DNA from: Mermis nigrescens
Lineage: Eukaryota; Nematoda; Enoplea; Mermithida; Mermithidae
Direction of reading: 5' to 3'
Assembly: GCA_036768485.1 (NCBI GenBank)
Contig: JAVLUZ010000154.1
Span: 48,405,591 to 48,469,590 of the forward strand
DNA: 64,000 nucleotides
A program made the translations under genes and the position numbers. Positions 1-9,960 of this stretch are shown here, one piece after another (within the stretch, counting starts at the first letter, position 1; each line of letters starts with the position of its first letter). The notes under the pieces were generated by a model. That model was not told the origin of the DNA, did no database searches, and was given only the letters and a program-made list of their open reading frames with translations.

Positions 1-482
1 CACAGCAAAATAAGGGCTTCCAGTTCTGTAGAGATGCAATGTTATTGCCAATTTTAATTTCCATTGAACAACTTGAATTTCCCTCTACAGGTACCTTCTC
101 CAGTAAATAAGCATGAATTCGTTTGAAACAATTTTTTGTAAATCCAAAATGAACATAAAAATCTTTATCCAAAGGTCATAAAAATAACAAGACTTGAATG
201 ATTGTTGTTTTGATTGAAAACGAGTTAAACCATCGAAAATGCCATATTTTTACAAAAACAAGTTTCATGTGTGCATGCTGGCGCAAAGAATAAGCTTTTA
301 ATCAAAAGTTTATCCAGCCCCCTGCCTCGTCTAGTGATTCATCTAAATCATGTCTAACTTTGACGAAATTTTGACGCGTCTAACTTAGACGTCTAATGAG
401 AAACACACTTAAGAATCAACATGTCTGAATGTACAAATTTCGATGCGTCTTAGCTTGGATGTCTTATGAGAAACCGACCCCA
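1..482 (-). mobile_element. PIF/Harbinger end: transposase N-terminus and terminal repeat
   Basis: Positions 1 to about 260 encode, on the minus strand, the N-terminal part of the HARBI1-like transposase that is seen more fully at 52,889-53,470. Positions 350-482 are the terminal repeat, rich in GTCTAA and TCTAAC motifs and ending in ...GAGAAACCGACCCC. The rest of the transposase lies left of the window. Confidence 0.75.
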
Positions 483-620
483 GGATGATAATTAATTGAA
501 TATTCATAGTCAGGTTCTGTTCTTCCTTGGACACCTGAGCAACTTAAGTTTGCTCCATATGTCAAGCAACCTCAAAACTTGATGCTTAAACTCGATAGGA
601 AGACAGTTAAGAGACATCAT
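482..620 (-). pseudogene. 5' end of an F-box-like gene, cut by Harbinger
   Basis: Reading leftwards from an ATG-ATG at 620, the sequence encodes about 45 residues beginning MMSLNCLP with the pattern LPxxxKxxVxxxLDxxSKxK. The F-box-like exons at 43,551-43,925 and 52,016-52,390 start the same way. The frame stops and then runs directly into the Harbinger terminal repeat at 482. The equivalent 3' part of this gene is at 36,650-37,367 in the other copy of the block. I read it as the broken first exon of a Polinton-borne F-box-like gene. Confidence 0.55.
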
Positions 621-729
621 TGTATAATGTAAAATGAGAACAATTGCATTTTGGGGACTGGTCAAGGATTTTTATACTTTTTAAAGCATGGGATTATGGA
701 CTGTTTCTTCTTTGGCAGCTGAAAATCTT

Positions 730-1200
730 TATACTATTGTGCTAGTAAGATTTCTATGAAAATTTTTCTCATATAGTTTTGGATAATGGAAAACTTAGTT
801 TGATTTGGACCTGCTTTTGTAACAAAGAGTTGCTAGTTAGATTTCCATAATATTTTGCTTTTGTACCTTTCTAGATTATGAAAAAACTTAGCTTGAATCG
901 ACAGCAGCACTTTAAAATAGATTTCTATAACATTTTTCTTTTGTAGTTTTCTGTGTAGTCAAAAACTTGAAGTTGGGCCTATTTTTGTATTAAAGATTCA
1001 CTAGCTGACGCCAGTGACCATTTAGATTTCAATAGTGATTTGCCTTTGTACTTTTCTTGAAAATAAAAATTTAGTTTGAGTAGCAATTCAAAATAGATTT
1101 TGATAATATTTTGCTTTTGTACCTCTTGGAATAATGAAAAACTTAGCTTGAGTCAACAGCTGGAGTTCAAAATATATTTTCTAATATATTTTTCCAGTTT
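730..1200. repeat. Degenerate tandem repeat of Polinton type
   Basis: Units carry the recurring words AGATTTCTATAA, TTTTGCTTTTGTAC, AATGAAAAACTTAGCTTGAG and GTCRACAGC. The same units form the array at 42,060-42,820 just inside the right terminal repeat of Polinton B, and a single degenerate unit lies at 6,200-6,330. They mark the non-coding flank of this Polinton family. No coding potential is seen. Confidence 0.75.
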
Positions 1201-1294
1201 CAAGAACAAATAATTTATCACACTAATAAAACTGTGTTATAGTATGTGCTCATATGCCGCCTAGTAATTAGTCAGTTCAATGCTATGATCTTTA

Positions 1295-1700
1295 TTCTGA
1301 TGGCTTTATAAAGATTGGCACTAAAAACTTTAATTTGAAAATTTGGCATTGCAGCTTGCAGCCACCTGCAGTTCTGCTATACCATAAATTCATGTGTGGT
1401 CTTGAAGTCCTGCTTTTGTCATAACTAGTGCTGACCTGTGCTGTGTTTTCGTTTAAATGTATCCTTTTTACACATGTTTTTATAGTGCCATTCTAAAGTT
1501 TTCTCATTGGTATTTTCCATATGCAGTATGTGTGCTTTTGCAACAACTAATGCCCTAGGCAAACACAGATTATCACTATTTTTAATTTTTACAAAGCATT
1601 TTCATCTTCATTTTATGTTCTGAATTTACAATCTATCTTTATGTTGGCCTGAACCGTTTGGTGGACTAACCTGAGTGACGAAGTGTACTAGATGCACTGT
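1295..1700 (-). pseudogene. Fragment of Polinton DNA polymerase B, N-terminal region
   Basis: The minus strand matches 46,200-46,610, part of the N-terminal region of the PolB relic. The shared stretch includes the sequence encoding FQIKVFSAD, the CGIPE region and the conserved AACCGTTTGGTGGACTAACCTG block. Several indels and stops disrupt every frame. A second partial copy of the GGTGGACTAACC block with its downstream TGCACTGTG sits at 2,085-2,130, so this end of the polymerase gene was itself partly duplicated. Confidence 0.7.
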
Positions 1701-2293
1701 GACCTAGGGTGAAATGTGGCGCTTTGCGCCTGTGCATTATGGCCCAAAACTCTACACTTAAGTCCTTACGCTTGAAGTCTATGCTTAAGCACGTACTGTG
1801 CTTTAGCACACTGCTGGAATGAGAGGGATGGGGCGACCGCCCCTGTTGTCAAATAATATTTGGGCGCAATGAAGAATAGATGTGTATTTTTGATGATTTT
1901 AGCCATTCTTTATCATTAATTTTCTAATTTCTCCAGCACTTTGCGCTAGGATAGTACTCGTTAATGACATTTACTGACAATTTTTGGCACTTGAAAAGAC
2001 ATAAATTTACGTCAGAAGAGTAGTTGTACGAACAAAGATTTGTAGCTTCTACAATGATTTATCGAGCAATTTTGGCGAACTGTTTGGTGGACTAACCTGA
2101 GTGAAGTAGTGTATCAGATGCACTGTGCCCTAGGTGAGATGATAAGATATCAAATTTATAGTTAATTTTCCGAATTTATCGCTTATCAAATTCTTTTAGT
2201 CAGCATAACAATGGGCTCTTTTTTACAGTTTATGCTATTATCTACGTTCTTGTCAGCAATGAATGGCGCAATAGGTTCAAAAACAGACTCAAT
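1701..2293. other. Non-coding remnant between two Polinton relics
   Basis: This holds decayed terminal-repeat sequence with GGCGCTTTGCGCC and the half-palindrome TATGCTTAAGCACGTACTGTG at 1,780-1,800, followed by AT-rich sequence. No supportable gene is present. Confidence 0.6.
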
Positions 2294-2565
2294 AGTAGTA
2301 GTGCTCCCTGCTTCATGCTTAAGCATAGCACATGCCTAAGCATAGAGACTCTGACATTGCAGGCGCGAAGTGCCTACAATGGGGCCATACTACACAATGA
2401 AGCATGCTACATGTTAAAGTATAGGTGCAAAGTGCCAAATTTCGGGCCATACTACACATTAAAGCACGCTACACGTTAAAGTAAAGGCGCAAAGTGGCGA
2501 ACTTGGGAGGGCCAACCCTGACTCATAGGCGCAAAGTGCTAACTTGAGCTATACTACATTTTTAA
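2294..2565 (+). repeat. Left terminal repeat of Polinton A with palindrome and tandem units
   Basis: It starts AGTAGTAGTGCTCCC, like the AGTAGTACTCC end of Polinton B. The TGCTTAAGCATAGCAC palindrome follows at 2,313-2,347. Next come about 2.5 degenerate units of roughly 63 bp that read TACTACACATTAAAGCACGC and then GGCGCAAAGTGCC. No 6-bp target duplication can be assigned because the right end is missing. Confidence 0.7.
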
Positions 2566-2781
2566 TGCAATTCGCTCAGGGTTGGTCACCCCAGAAGAGT
2601 CTGCAATCAGCAGCATTCTCCCCAAAAAGACCCCGGTTCGATTTTATCCTATTTTTAGTTCACAATGCAGACAATTATGCTTATTTGATATAAGTTTTTA
2701 ATTTTATGAAGTTCGAAGTCAGATAATTTCTAGTTTTTTTCCAGATTTTTTGAATCACCTGACTGGTGCTCATCTCAAAAC

Positions 2782-2788
2782 TATAAAA
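2782..2788 (+). promoter_or_regulatory. TATA box of Polinton A
   Basis: TATAAAA lies about 73 bases before the leader that begins at 2,855. The same arrangement, TATA box then a GGAAAAAATCATT-like block then the NSDIKM-type leader, occurs at 33,610 and, on the minus strand, at 47,146-47,154. It is therefore conserved in at least three copies. Confidence 0.6.
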
Positions 2789-2854
2789 CGAGAGATCAGG
2801 CAGGAAAAATCATTTTTCAGCATTTTTTGCTCAATAAGCTTTTCTTGCTATACT

Positions 2855-3701
2855 GTGAATTCCGACATCAAAATGGAAGACACTTTCAACACAGGACGCA
2901 TGGCACAATGGTGATGAAGAAATGTGAGGGGTGTGGCAGGGCAGTTTGGAAAAGATAGATTTTTATTAAAGTATACAGATGTCAGGCTAGAATTAAACAG
3001 AAATCCTGATGCATTTGTTTTGCAAAGGTTTAAGGGTGCCAAAAATGCATGCTTAAGTATTCAGCAAATGAATTTCTGCAAACAAAAGGCAGAAATTTTA
3101 AAAAGCATGGGGCTAGCTATCAGAAGAATACTTGCATCGAACACTAATAAATACCCCGTATGCACAGAGTTACGATGATGAATATACATATACCTAGCAT
3201 GTGTCAATCTACCCCCATAACACATTATTTTCAGGGCAGCTTCCTAGTATGCATTATTTTTGAATATTTGGATACAGATGCTTATAGAAGAAATATAAAA
3301 TCACCTTTCAACTTCAATTCATACAGCATTAACGATGCAAAAGTAATTTGCAGGGGCGTTACATTCCCTTCCCATCCATTCAGGCAGGACTTTAAAAGTA
3401 ACAAGTACCTTGGAGCTTTTGATCAATTATTCACAACACTTGATATTAGTTGGGACAATAAAGGGAATGGAGTGACAAGAGAAGGGTTCAAGAACTCTTA
3501 GTGTCTGTTTGCATTTGATCTAACACCTAACGGAAATGATGGTGGGCACTGGGATTTAATAAAAGAAGGCACAACTAGCATTGAAATATCATTTGCTGAA
3601 AGAATTCCCAATATGGGCATTGAAAAGATTGTTTACACCAAGTTTGATAATTTAGTAATGCTATATAGTACCGGAATATTATATATGATTATAATGCTTA
3701 A
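2855..3701 (+). pseudogene. PolB leader fused to F54H12.2-like Polinton capsid protein (broken)
   Basis: The first ~25 codons (NSDIKMED...) match the start of the PolB gene at 47,056. From about 2,955 the sequence instead matches the F54H12.2-like protein of Polintons, usually regarded as a jelly-roll capsid protein. Visible family signatures are DVRLELNRNPDAF, the TFAFxxDLTP-type block (CLFAFDLTPNGNDGGHWDL) and IVYTKFDNLVML near the C-terminus. The reading frame changes at about 3,060 and 3,240, and an in-frame TAG precedes CLFAF at about 3,500. The 5' half of the capsid protein is missing. The family is usually near 400 residues; roughly 240 codons remain. I cannot say from the fragment whether it is a major or minor capsid protein. 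Confidence 0.78.
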
Positions 3702-4234
3702 AAGTGAATACCTTTCAGCTCAATAGTATATAAAAAGGCGATCAAGTAGTTGATCAAAATTTTCTTGGTATTTCCCAAGCAATAGATTACTGACAATTAT
3801 CTATAAAACCAGCCACATTTATCATGAATATAGATGATAGTACAAAGCCCGGTTCACATTTAATGTGTGTATTTTCTGTTATGCATGATACTTGCAACTA
3901 TTTTGATAGTTACAGTATCCCGCCTGATGAGCAAACACAGAAACACATTCTACAATATGCTACAAAAACACATAATAATAGAAAAGGCATTCAAAAGCTT
4001 TTAACGTCTACATGTGGACAAATGTGCGTACATTTTACAATTTGGCGTTGCCGAAGGGTGCCCATGAAATTATTATCACAAAGCTTGAATAAAACTTATG
4101 CAAACGAATTTGTAACCAGTTTTGTAAATAGTATATTTAAGTTTAACACTGTTATCATAGATCAGGATTTCATCATCAACCAAATTTGTCGAAAATGGAT
4201 CATTTTCACGCAACATTACCATCCAACACTATAA
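3702..4234 (+). pseudogene. Adenain-type cysteine protease of Polinton A
   Basis: The open part is 3,824-4,234 (136 codons from ATG). It keeps the catalytic elements expected of the adenovirus-type maturation protease family: the His in PGSHLMC, the Asp in YFDSY, and the Cys in STCGQMC with the family's CG pair. The usual Trp after the His is Leu here. The N-terminal ~40 codons upstream (3,705-3,820) match the start of the intact-looking copy at 48,045 but are broken by stops and indels. In the element this enzyme would process virion proteins. It directly follows the capsid gene, as in copy C where the gap is two bases. Confidence 0.82.
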
Positions 4235-4245
4235 GCGATAGGCGA

Positions 4246-4940
4246 AATAGGCCTGTGCACTTCATCGTACATTTACCACAAAAAATTGAAACTAATTAGT
4301 GATTGGGAGTGTGGCCTCTCAGAATCTCTATATATACGCACAACTGGCAGATGTTAAAAAGTCTGAAAGGGAAATTAGAGTTACAAGCAGAAATATCTAG
4401 CTTTTGCATTAGAGGGTTTTTATGATTCTATTGACATATTTGTGAATAGTTTGAAATTATGGTGGTATGCCCAAAGGAGGCTTAGGAGAGATAGTACAGT
4501 TTAAATATAGTCAGTTAATAAAACGTATGCAGATTGTAATATCAAAAGACCATATCAAAAAAGTAATACTGTCGGAAAAAATGGTCAAGATTTCGGGATT
4601 TGACAGTGCATGTGATGGAAGAAACATCCTGGGAAGTTGGGGAGCCAAATCTAGTAAGTGCAGGGTTCAAAATTATGTATAATTACGACAACATTCTAGA
4701 ACCACAGATCATAGGAGATGTTTCTGCACCTCTTTTGCGTATTATAAATCTTGAGGGATCTTACTTAATGTTAGTGATAAAATTGATCACACTCCCAACT
4801 ATGTCCTAGTTTTAGTAAAAGACATTTCTCGCAGAGAAATTAGCATAAAAGACAATTTAAATGAGTTTATTCCATTTATCTTACAGAAAGTGATTGTCAA
4901 GCTGCATTTTAGAAAGATTAAACCTTCATATTTCTAGATG
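4246..4940 (+). pseudogene. Penton-like minor capsid protein of Polinton A (degenerate)
   Basis: It is homologous throughout to 48,560-49,275. Recognisable pieces are HKKLKLISDWECGL near the start and NILEPQIIGDVSAPLLRIIN in the C-terminal part at 4,690-4,760. In Polintons this C-terminal signature belongs to the single-jelly-roll minor capsid (penton) protein. Many stops and frame changes break it, so it cannot encode a protein. The 3' end (KLHFRKIKPSYF, then TAG) is well kept about 45 bases before the TBP start. Confidence 0.72.
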
Positions 4941-4979
4941 TAAATAGTTGTGTCTATTTAAAATTCATCATTCTCAATC

Positions 4980-5498
4980 ATGGTTACAATTCAAAATATT
5001 GTTTCTACAGCTCGAATCTCTTGAAAGCTTTGAAATTTGTATAAAATTAAGAGAAGTTGTGATGGGGTAGAAAACGATCATAGAAGATTTAATGCTATGA
5101 TAATAAGAATAAAAGACCCCAAAACAACAGCTCTGTTATTCAGTACTGGCAAACTCGTAAGCATTGTTGCTAAAAGCGTTGAACAAAATAAAATTGCGAA
5201 CAGAAAAATTTGCAAAATGTTGGAGAAAAGTGGATATGAGCTCAAAGCAATTGAACATAGAATTCACAATATTATGGGGTTGGGAAATTTAGGTGCAAAT
5301 ATAAATTTACAAGCTTTAGCACAAAGATACACAAAATTTGTTGAATACAAGCAAGAATTATTCCCTGGTTTGAAAATACGATTTCCAGATGGCCCACCCT
5401 CTGCCCTTATTTTTATGATGGGAAAAATTGTTATAACAGGCGCGAGAAATAAAGCACAACTGAAACAATTTCAAAAACGTGTAATGTGTTTGATTTAA
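4980..5498 (+). pseudogene. TATA-binding-protein homologue encoded by a Polinton
   Basis: The predicted protein follows the cellular TBP core along its whole length. It starts with TIQNIVSTA at the position of the QNIVST of TBP. Repeat 1 has RRFNAMIIRI and TTALLFSTGKLV; repeat 2 has QELFPGLKIRF and PSALIFMMGKIVITGA. The four phenylalanines of these blocks (RF, LLF, ELF, LIF) are the DNA-kinking residues of TBP. There is no N-terminal extension. The ATG at 4,980 is followed by two in-frame TGA codons near codons 15 and 18; downstream of them 153 codons are open to TAA at 5,498. It ends the plus-strand virion gene block. The family role is TATA-box binding and initiation-complex assembly; use on the element's own promoters is my inference. 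Confidence 0.9.
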
Positions 5499-5609
5499 GC
5501 ATTCAAAATAGTTTGATCATAAGGTTATTGTTTATTCAAAATGTTGTGCAAACAGAAAGGACGACAGTGCAAGACTGTACCCAGGGCACAAAACAGAAAA
5601 ATACTCGCC

Positions 5610-5750
5610 CTTGCAGACAATGGGTTGGTCGTTGTCATTGAGAATTTCTTTGGCATCTTCCAATTCATGCCCATCGTAGGTGATAATAGCAAAGTGGATT
5701 TGAATGATAAAATAGTGGCACAGACCTCAATTTTTCATGCTTTTATACTC
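5610..5750 (-). pseudogene. F-box-like gene fragment with TATA box (Polinton A)
   Basis: The minus strand encodes ITYDGHELEDAKEILN and ends in PIVCK before a mutated donor (GG then GCGAGT). It corresponds to the 3' end of exon 1 of the F-box-like genes, which ends NPQTIICK at 43,551 and NPGTMTCR at 37,255. The F-box part itself is deleted. A TATAAAA box remains at 5,741-5,747 (minus strand), directly before the remnant. Confidence 0.5.
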
Positions 5751-5766
5751 GCAAAAGTAGCTTAAA

Positions 5767-6195
5767 TTATAAAATTGGCGCCCATTTTGTTTGACTAGAT
5801 GAAGCTCTCTCAGCCAGCTGCTCATGCAGCTGCCCAGCCTGTGGGACAGGGACCGGAGCTTCAGTGCAGGCCATGTTTTTTCTACTTAAGGAGAATGTTT
5901 ACTCACCACAGTTGTCTATATTGCTCATAATTCTCTCAATTTGCATTTCAACAGTATTTTCGGTTGATGGTGTCCAAATAAGCAACATTCTGGCCGAATA
6001 TGTTGTTACATTTCGCAATACAAAGATGTTTTAAAACGGGCCATTTGCTGCTCTAAAGCTGTAGCAAAGTGCCAGAAGCCCCGCTGTTCATTTTTCTCTG
6101 TTGACTCACACTGCATGTTGTATTGCACAGCAGCCGCTTTCTACTGATCTTTGTAGGCATCATAGAAGCAGTTCCAAAAATATGAAGCGATCCAA
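5767..6195 (-). pseudogene. Unrecognised Polinton ORF X, with probable small intron
   Basis: I do not recognise this protein. Copies A and B share the pattern KWxAAAxQ, RGFWHF, FKTSLYxEMWQxIRPEC and a C-terminal RIxSxIDxC. In copy A a good donor (GTGAGT, 5,901-5,906) follows the last motif, and CCCACAG ending at 5,839 could be the acceptor. Joining there adds only WAAA and a stop in the phase-1 reading. Copy A has an in-frame TAA inside the EMWQ block and a frameshift after it. It lies upstream of the F-box fragment on the same strand and overlaps that gene's promoter region. Confidence 0.45.
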
Positions 6196-6330
6196 ACATA
6201 TTTCTTTTGTAATATTCTAAACAATGAAAACGTAGCTTGAGTTTTATCTATTTTTTAATGTAATAAGTCAATAGCTAGATGTCCCTGACTGTTTATATTT
6301 AAATAATATTTAGCTTTTCTCAATTTTTGT

Positions 6331-6769
6331 AGGCTTTTTAATTAGGTTTTAACGTAAACTTCCAAAGCAGATTCAAGTTCGAATCCTTCTCCATCAGCAT
6401 CTATACTTAAACACTGAAGAACATTTCTTAATTTTTCAAGTGCGTACACACCGTTGCATAAATTGCTACAACGTATAAACACAATTATAAATGCGTACAC
6501 TGAAATCCAGCTTCAGTCGAATGTTGAACAATCAATCGCCACCTTACCATTATGAATGTTCACCAGTCCAATGCTCAAGCAATCAGCGTCTAACAACTTT
6601 TGTTGCCCAAAAATTGATCCAATTCGACGTCCGAAGTTCTTATTGCCGCCTTTTCTATTCACTGTCTGTTGAACAAATCCAATGTTAAATATCAATGCCG
6701 CCGATGTTTGGTTGTTCAATGAAGTTTGCTTGTCCGTCAACGCAGTTGATCTATGCTCATTGAGCAAAT
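6331..6769. other. No gene recognised
   Basis: AT-rich sequence between the fading Polinton repeat and the LTR-like block. Short frames on both strands carry no recognisable motif. Confidence 0.5.
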
Positions 6770-7066
6770 GTTCGTTTTCAAAACTGCTCCGACGTGTATT
6801 TCTAATGTGACCCGAAATATAAAAATAAACGACCCCATGCTAACGTGTGATGTATTACGAAATCCCATTCTGGAACGCGAATGAATAAAAAGCAATTCAA
6901 TATTATCCACAGATTTACATGAACTACATGGCGTCCTTTTATGCGAATTAAGTAAATAAAGTATATTAGAGCAGTTATGCAAACATGGAATGATTGTTGA
7001 AGGAACGTTAATACTAGCATATTTGTTATACCGTTTTGTGTGTCCAATATGAAAAAAGAAACATTT
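6770..7066 (-). repeat. LTR-like sequence
   Basis: Read on the minus strand it begins TGTAATGGGAAAATG at 7,066 and contains a run with CACCATGTAGTTCATGTAAA-like sequence shared with 30,430-30,745 at roughly 80 percent. At 30,745 the same TGTAATGGG start follows a purine tract AAAGGGGAGG, as at the junction before a 3' LTR. No purine tract is present here, so this may be a solo LTR. Its other boundary and target duplication are not resolved. Confidence 0.45.
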
Positions 7067-7140
7067 TCCCATTACAGACCAAGATGTACAATAAATAGGT
7101 GGCTTGAATCAATTAGGCGATTAAGGCTATTTGATCATGA

Positions 7141-7182
7141 GATCATGATGATGATGATTATGAGGATGATGATGATGATGAC

Positions 7183-7222
<40 letters not shown>

Positions 7223-7306
7223 GTGATAATGGTGATGATAATGATGAAGATGATGACGGGGTGAAGATGATGATGATAGTGATGACAATGATGATGATGA
7301 GTATTA

Positions 7307-7345
<39 letters not shown>

Positions 7346-7441
7346 TTATTATTATTATTATTATTATTATTTCCATTATTATTATTATTATTAATATTGC
7401 ATTATCATCATTAGTGATATTATTATTTTTTATTATTATAA

Positions 7442-7495
<54 letters not shown>
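7141..7495 (+). repeat. Two abutting trinucleotide microsatellites, (ATG)n then (ATT)n
   Basis: 7,141-7,300 is mostly ATG/GAT repeats with interruptions and 7,301-7,495 is mostly ATT. The low-complexity Met-rich and Ile/Tyr-rich frames here are repeat artefacts. The duplicate copy at 60,361-60,714 differs in repeat number and in a few interruptions. Confidence 0.9.
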
Positions 7496-8217
7496 TTTTC
7501 TATCTAGGCGGCATCATGTGACATGCCATTTTCACACAATTGGCACATTTATGCATCTAACTTTTGATCTCTAGGCACTAATGAAAAAAAATAAATACAA
7601 TAAATGATCGGAATTCAATCGGCTTTAAGATAAATTAGTGCAACTTGAATGATATTATGCGTCTACAGTATAATTGCAGGCAAAAGCAAGTAGGTAAGCC
7701 TACTGTTTATTGAAGATTGCTTTTACTGAAATGATCATTTTTAAGGTTAACTCAACAGCCAATGCACGGCTTTCAATGAATTGAAGTGTTTTAATATTTC
7801 ATTTCCTGTTTGGCGAAATAGTGTCATTTTTAAATGACACTATTTGGGCACTATTTCGCCAAAATACATTTGTGCTAGCTTATGGCTACAGTATGCTTCT
7901 ATCCAAAAATCGCCTTTAATTTTTATGGTCCCGACAGCATACAGGTTTTGTTTTCTATTTTGAAAAGCAGCAAAATACTTAGCTATTTTTCTGCTCTGAA
8001 CTCTAAAAAGATAAACTATTTGTCTGATTAAGTATAGAATTCAATTTTTCCAACATGGCCGCCAAAAAGGCTGTCATACTATACCTTTTGATGTTCTTAG
8101 CTATTCTTTTATGAGTTTCCGACATTTCAAAATTTCTTTCCATACACAATTAGAAAATTTACGCTCTTTCTAATGAGCCATGTCCCATGTAGTGAATCCT
8201 TCTAGTTCTTTTGTTAA
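7496..8217. other. Intergenic, with a double hairpin at 7,809-7,864
   Basis: No gene recognised. At 7,809-7,864 an outer inverted repeat, TTTGGCGAAATAGTG with CACTATTTCGCCAAA, overlaps an inner one, AAATAGTGTCATTT with AAATGACACTATTT, so two alternative hairpins are possible. Confidence 0.6.
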
Positions 8218-8386
8218 AGCTGAAAGACCTCAAAATTATTCATTGAACGATGAAAACGGCGTGGAGAATGTTGATCTGAGGAACGGCGGACGAAGAATGG
8301 ACGGTGGGATGCCTGAGATATCCGATTTTGTCGATCAGGGTAATACAAATCATCAAGTCGACAATCGCATGATAACGCAGAGTTGA
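8218..8386 (+). CDS. Candidate terminal exon of a host gene
   Basis: This stretch is richer in G+C and CpG than its surroundings. It keeps one frame open from an AG after a pyrimidine-rich run (TTCTAGTTCTTTTGTTAAAG) to a TGA at 8,384-8,386. The frame encodes a polar sequence with NDENGVENVDLRNGG and MPEISDFVDQG. AATAAA follows at about 8,530. No domain is recognised. An internal GTAATA could also serve as a weak donor at about 8,340. The duplicate (61,439-61,607) encodes the same residues, which says little because the copies are recent. Confidence 0.3.
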
Positions 8387-9055
8387 ATATCGGGGACAAC
8401 GCGAGATCACCCACCGATCAAATTACTTCGAAATTGATGATTATAATTTATTATTAAAATTTTTCTCCTTCACTCCGAGAAAGAATCAGTAAATAACGAA
8501 CAAAATTGGCACCTTCTTTCGAATTGGAAAGAAATAAAATGTTATGAAGATAAAAATAAAAATAATAGAGAATAATTCAAATCGTCGTTTACACTCAGTT
8601 TCTTAGAATTTTGAGCACATTTGCAGATTATTTTTTATTTTTTATCTGCTTTTGACCTTCATTTGGTTTTATATTCTTGCAAAAACCTTTCGACTCGTTT
8701 ATTCGTTAATTTAGGTCATTCCACAGATAATCATCAACATGGTTGCTTTGCTTAATTATCCAACGTGTGTCCAGCCAGATAGCATTTTAGAGCCGAAACG
8801 GTATCAAAAACGGATAAAATGCTTAAATTGCGGGAGAAAGCTTATTTATTACCTATGTATGCATACCGTTTCTGATCCATTTTGTGCCCTCTTGCATATA
8901 ACTTTTTATTTAGCATTAAGTTTGCTAATTTTACGCAAGAAATCGCAACTATTCAATTCTGTAGTAGCTTTTTTTGAGCCGAAATCATGTTGTAAAGGTG
9001 TTTAAATCATATAGGGCAGCTGTTGTGGATGTGCCAGCCACAGGTTTTTTTGCCA
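8387..9055. other. No gene recognised
   Basis: AT-rich flank with possible polyadenylation signals near 8,530. The 88-codon frame at 8,739-9,005 has no domain or splice context that convinces me. Confidence 0.45.
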
Positions 9056-9960
9056 AAATGGCTTTAAAAAAATTATGTAGATGCTAAAATTGCGTACGAA
9101 CTAACTTAAATAGTTTCTAGTCACTTTCAAGCACTTTTCCACAAATGGCTGATTTTCATTCGTTTTTTGCCTCCATTTTCCTTTATCTTTCCCAAAAAAA
9201 TCTGAAATTTCCACCTTCTGCGGTCTGGTCCTCAAAGACATTGCAAGATCGGCCCGAAGCGTAGGGAAATTATCTGGTCTAGGATCAGATCTGAAGCTTT
9301 TATGAGTCAAACAAAGTTACCTCACTTTGTCATATCTGCTTTAGAAAATCGCTCCAACTTTTCAATTCAGCGGTCTATACGAATAAGCACTATGAACCGC
9401 ATCGGTCCAAGGGATAAGCTGGTGCTTTAGTTGGTGTGAGGGGCCAAACAGAGGGTTTTTGGAGAAAAGATGGTAAGGACGTTTATAAACGCTTAGATTG
9501 GATTTTCTGGTCAATCTCAAACACTTTTGTGAAAAATGTATGATTTTCTTGCATTTTTGACAATTAATTTTGCCTTATTTTTCTAAACAATCCGTAGCTT
9601 TTCCATTTTGTAGCGTAGGAGGTCGTAGATGCACAGAAAGATCGGTATGAACTGTAGGGAGGTCAGCCAGTCTAGGGGTCAGCGTAGAACTTTTATGAGC
9701 CAAATAGCGTAAAAAAGTATAATGTTAAAATTGTTTGAACTACGTTAACATACAGGCTTTAGTCAATTTCAAGCGCTTTTCTGTCAGTTGGTTGACTTTC
9801 ATTGATTTTTGGTCTTTATTTTGCTTATTTTCTCGAAAATTGGACACCAAGATGGGTCGACTTGTAAACCAGTCTGGGGGTTCTGGCGAAAACGTTATGC
9901 GGAATAGATTTAGGACTAGACGGTACTATATCTAGTCCATAGTTTCCCAAGGTCGAAAGT
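9056..9960 (+). repeat. Three degenerate ~320-bp tandem repeat units
   Basis: Units starting near 9,080, 9,420 and 9,720 share the run GTCAATTTCAAGCRCTTTT, then TGATTTTCATT with TTTTTGCC, then a GGTCTAGGGTCAG-like end and TTTTATGAGYCAAA. A further relative lies in intron 3 of the host gene at about 13,990-14,240. Non-coding. Confidence 0.65.

Larger units (their letters stand above)
2294..6330 (+). mobile_element. Polinton/Maverick relic A
   Basis: This relic keeps a left terminal repeat and, in order on the plus strand, a promoter, a short PolB leader fused to the F54H12.2-like capsid fragment, an adenain-type protease, a degenerate penton-like gene and a TBP homologue. On the minus strand it has an F-box-like fragment and an unrecognised ORF. 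The right end is lost; the family-specific repeat fades at about 6,330 and no terminal palindrome follows. The order TBP(+), F-box(-), unknown ORF(-), tandem repeat matches Polinton B. Integrase, packaging ATPase and polymerase catalytic sequence are absent. It recurs at 55,514-59,550. Confidence 0.85.

Noticed and set aside
7040..7521. Long Met-rich and Ile/Tyr/Leu-rich open frames
   Set aside because: They are translations of the AT[GT] trinucleotide microsatellites; the length changes between the two block copies.
8739..9005. 88-codon frame with several Cys and hydrophobic residues
   Set aside because: No recognisable domain, no convincing splice context, AT-rich composition. Identity in the duplicate says nothing about selection.
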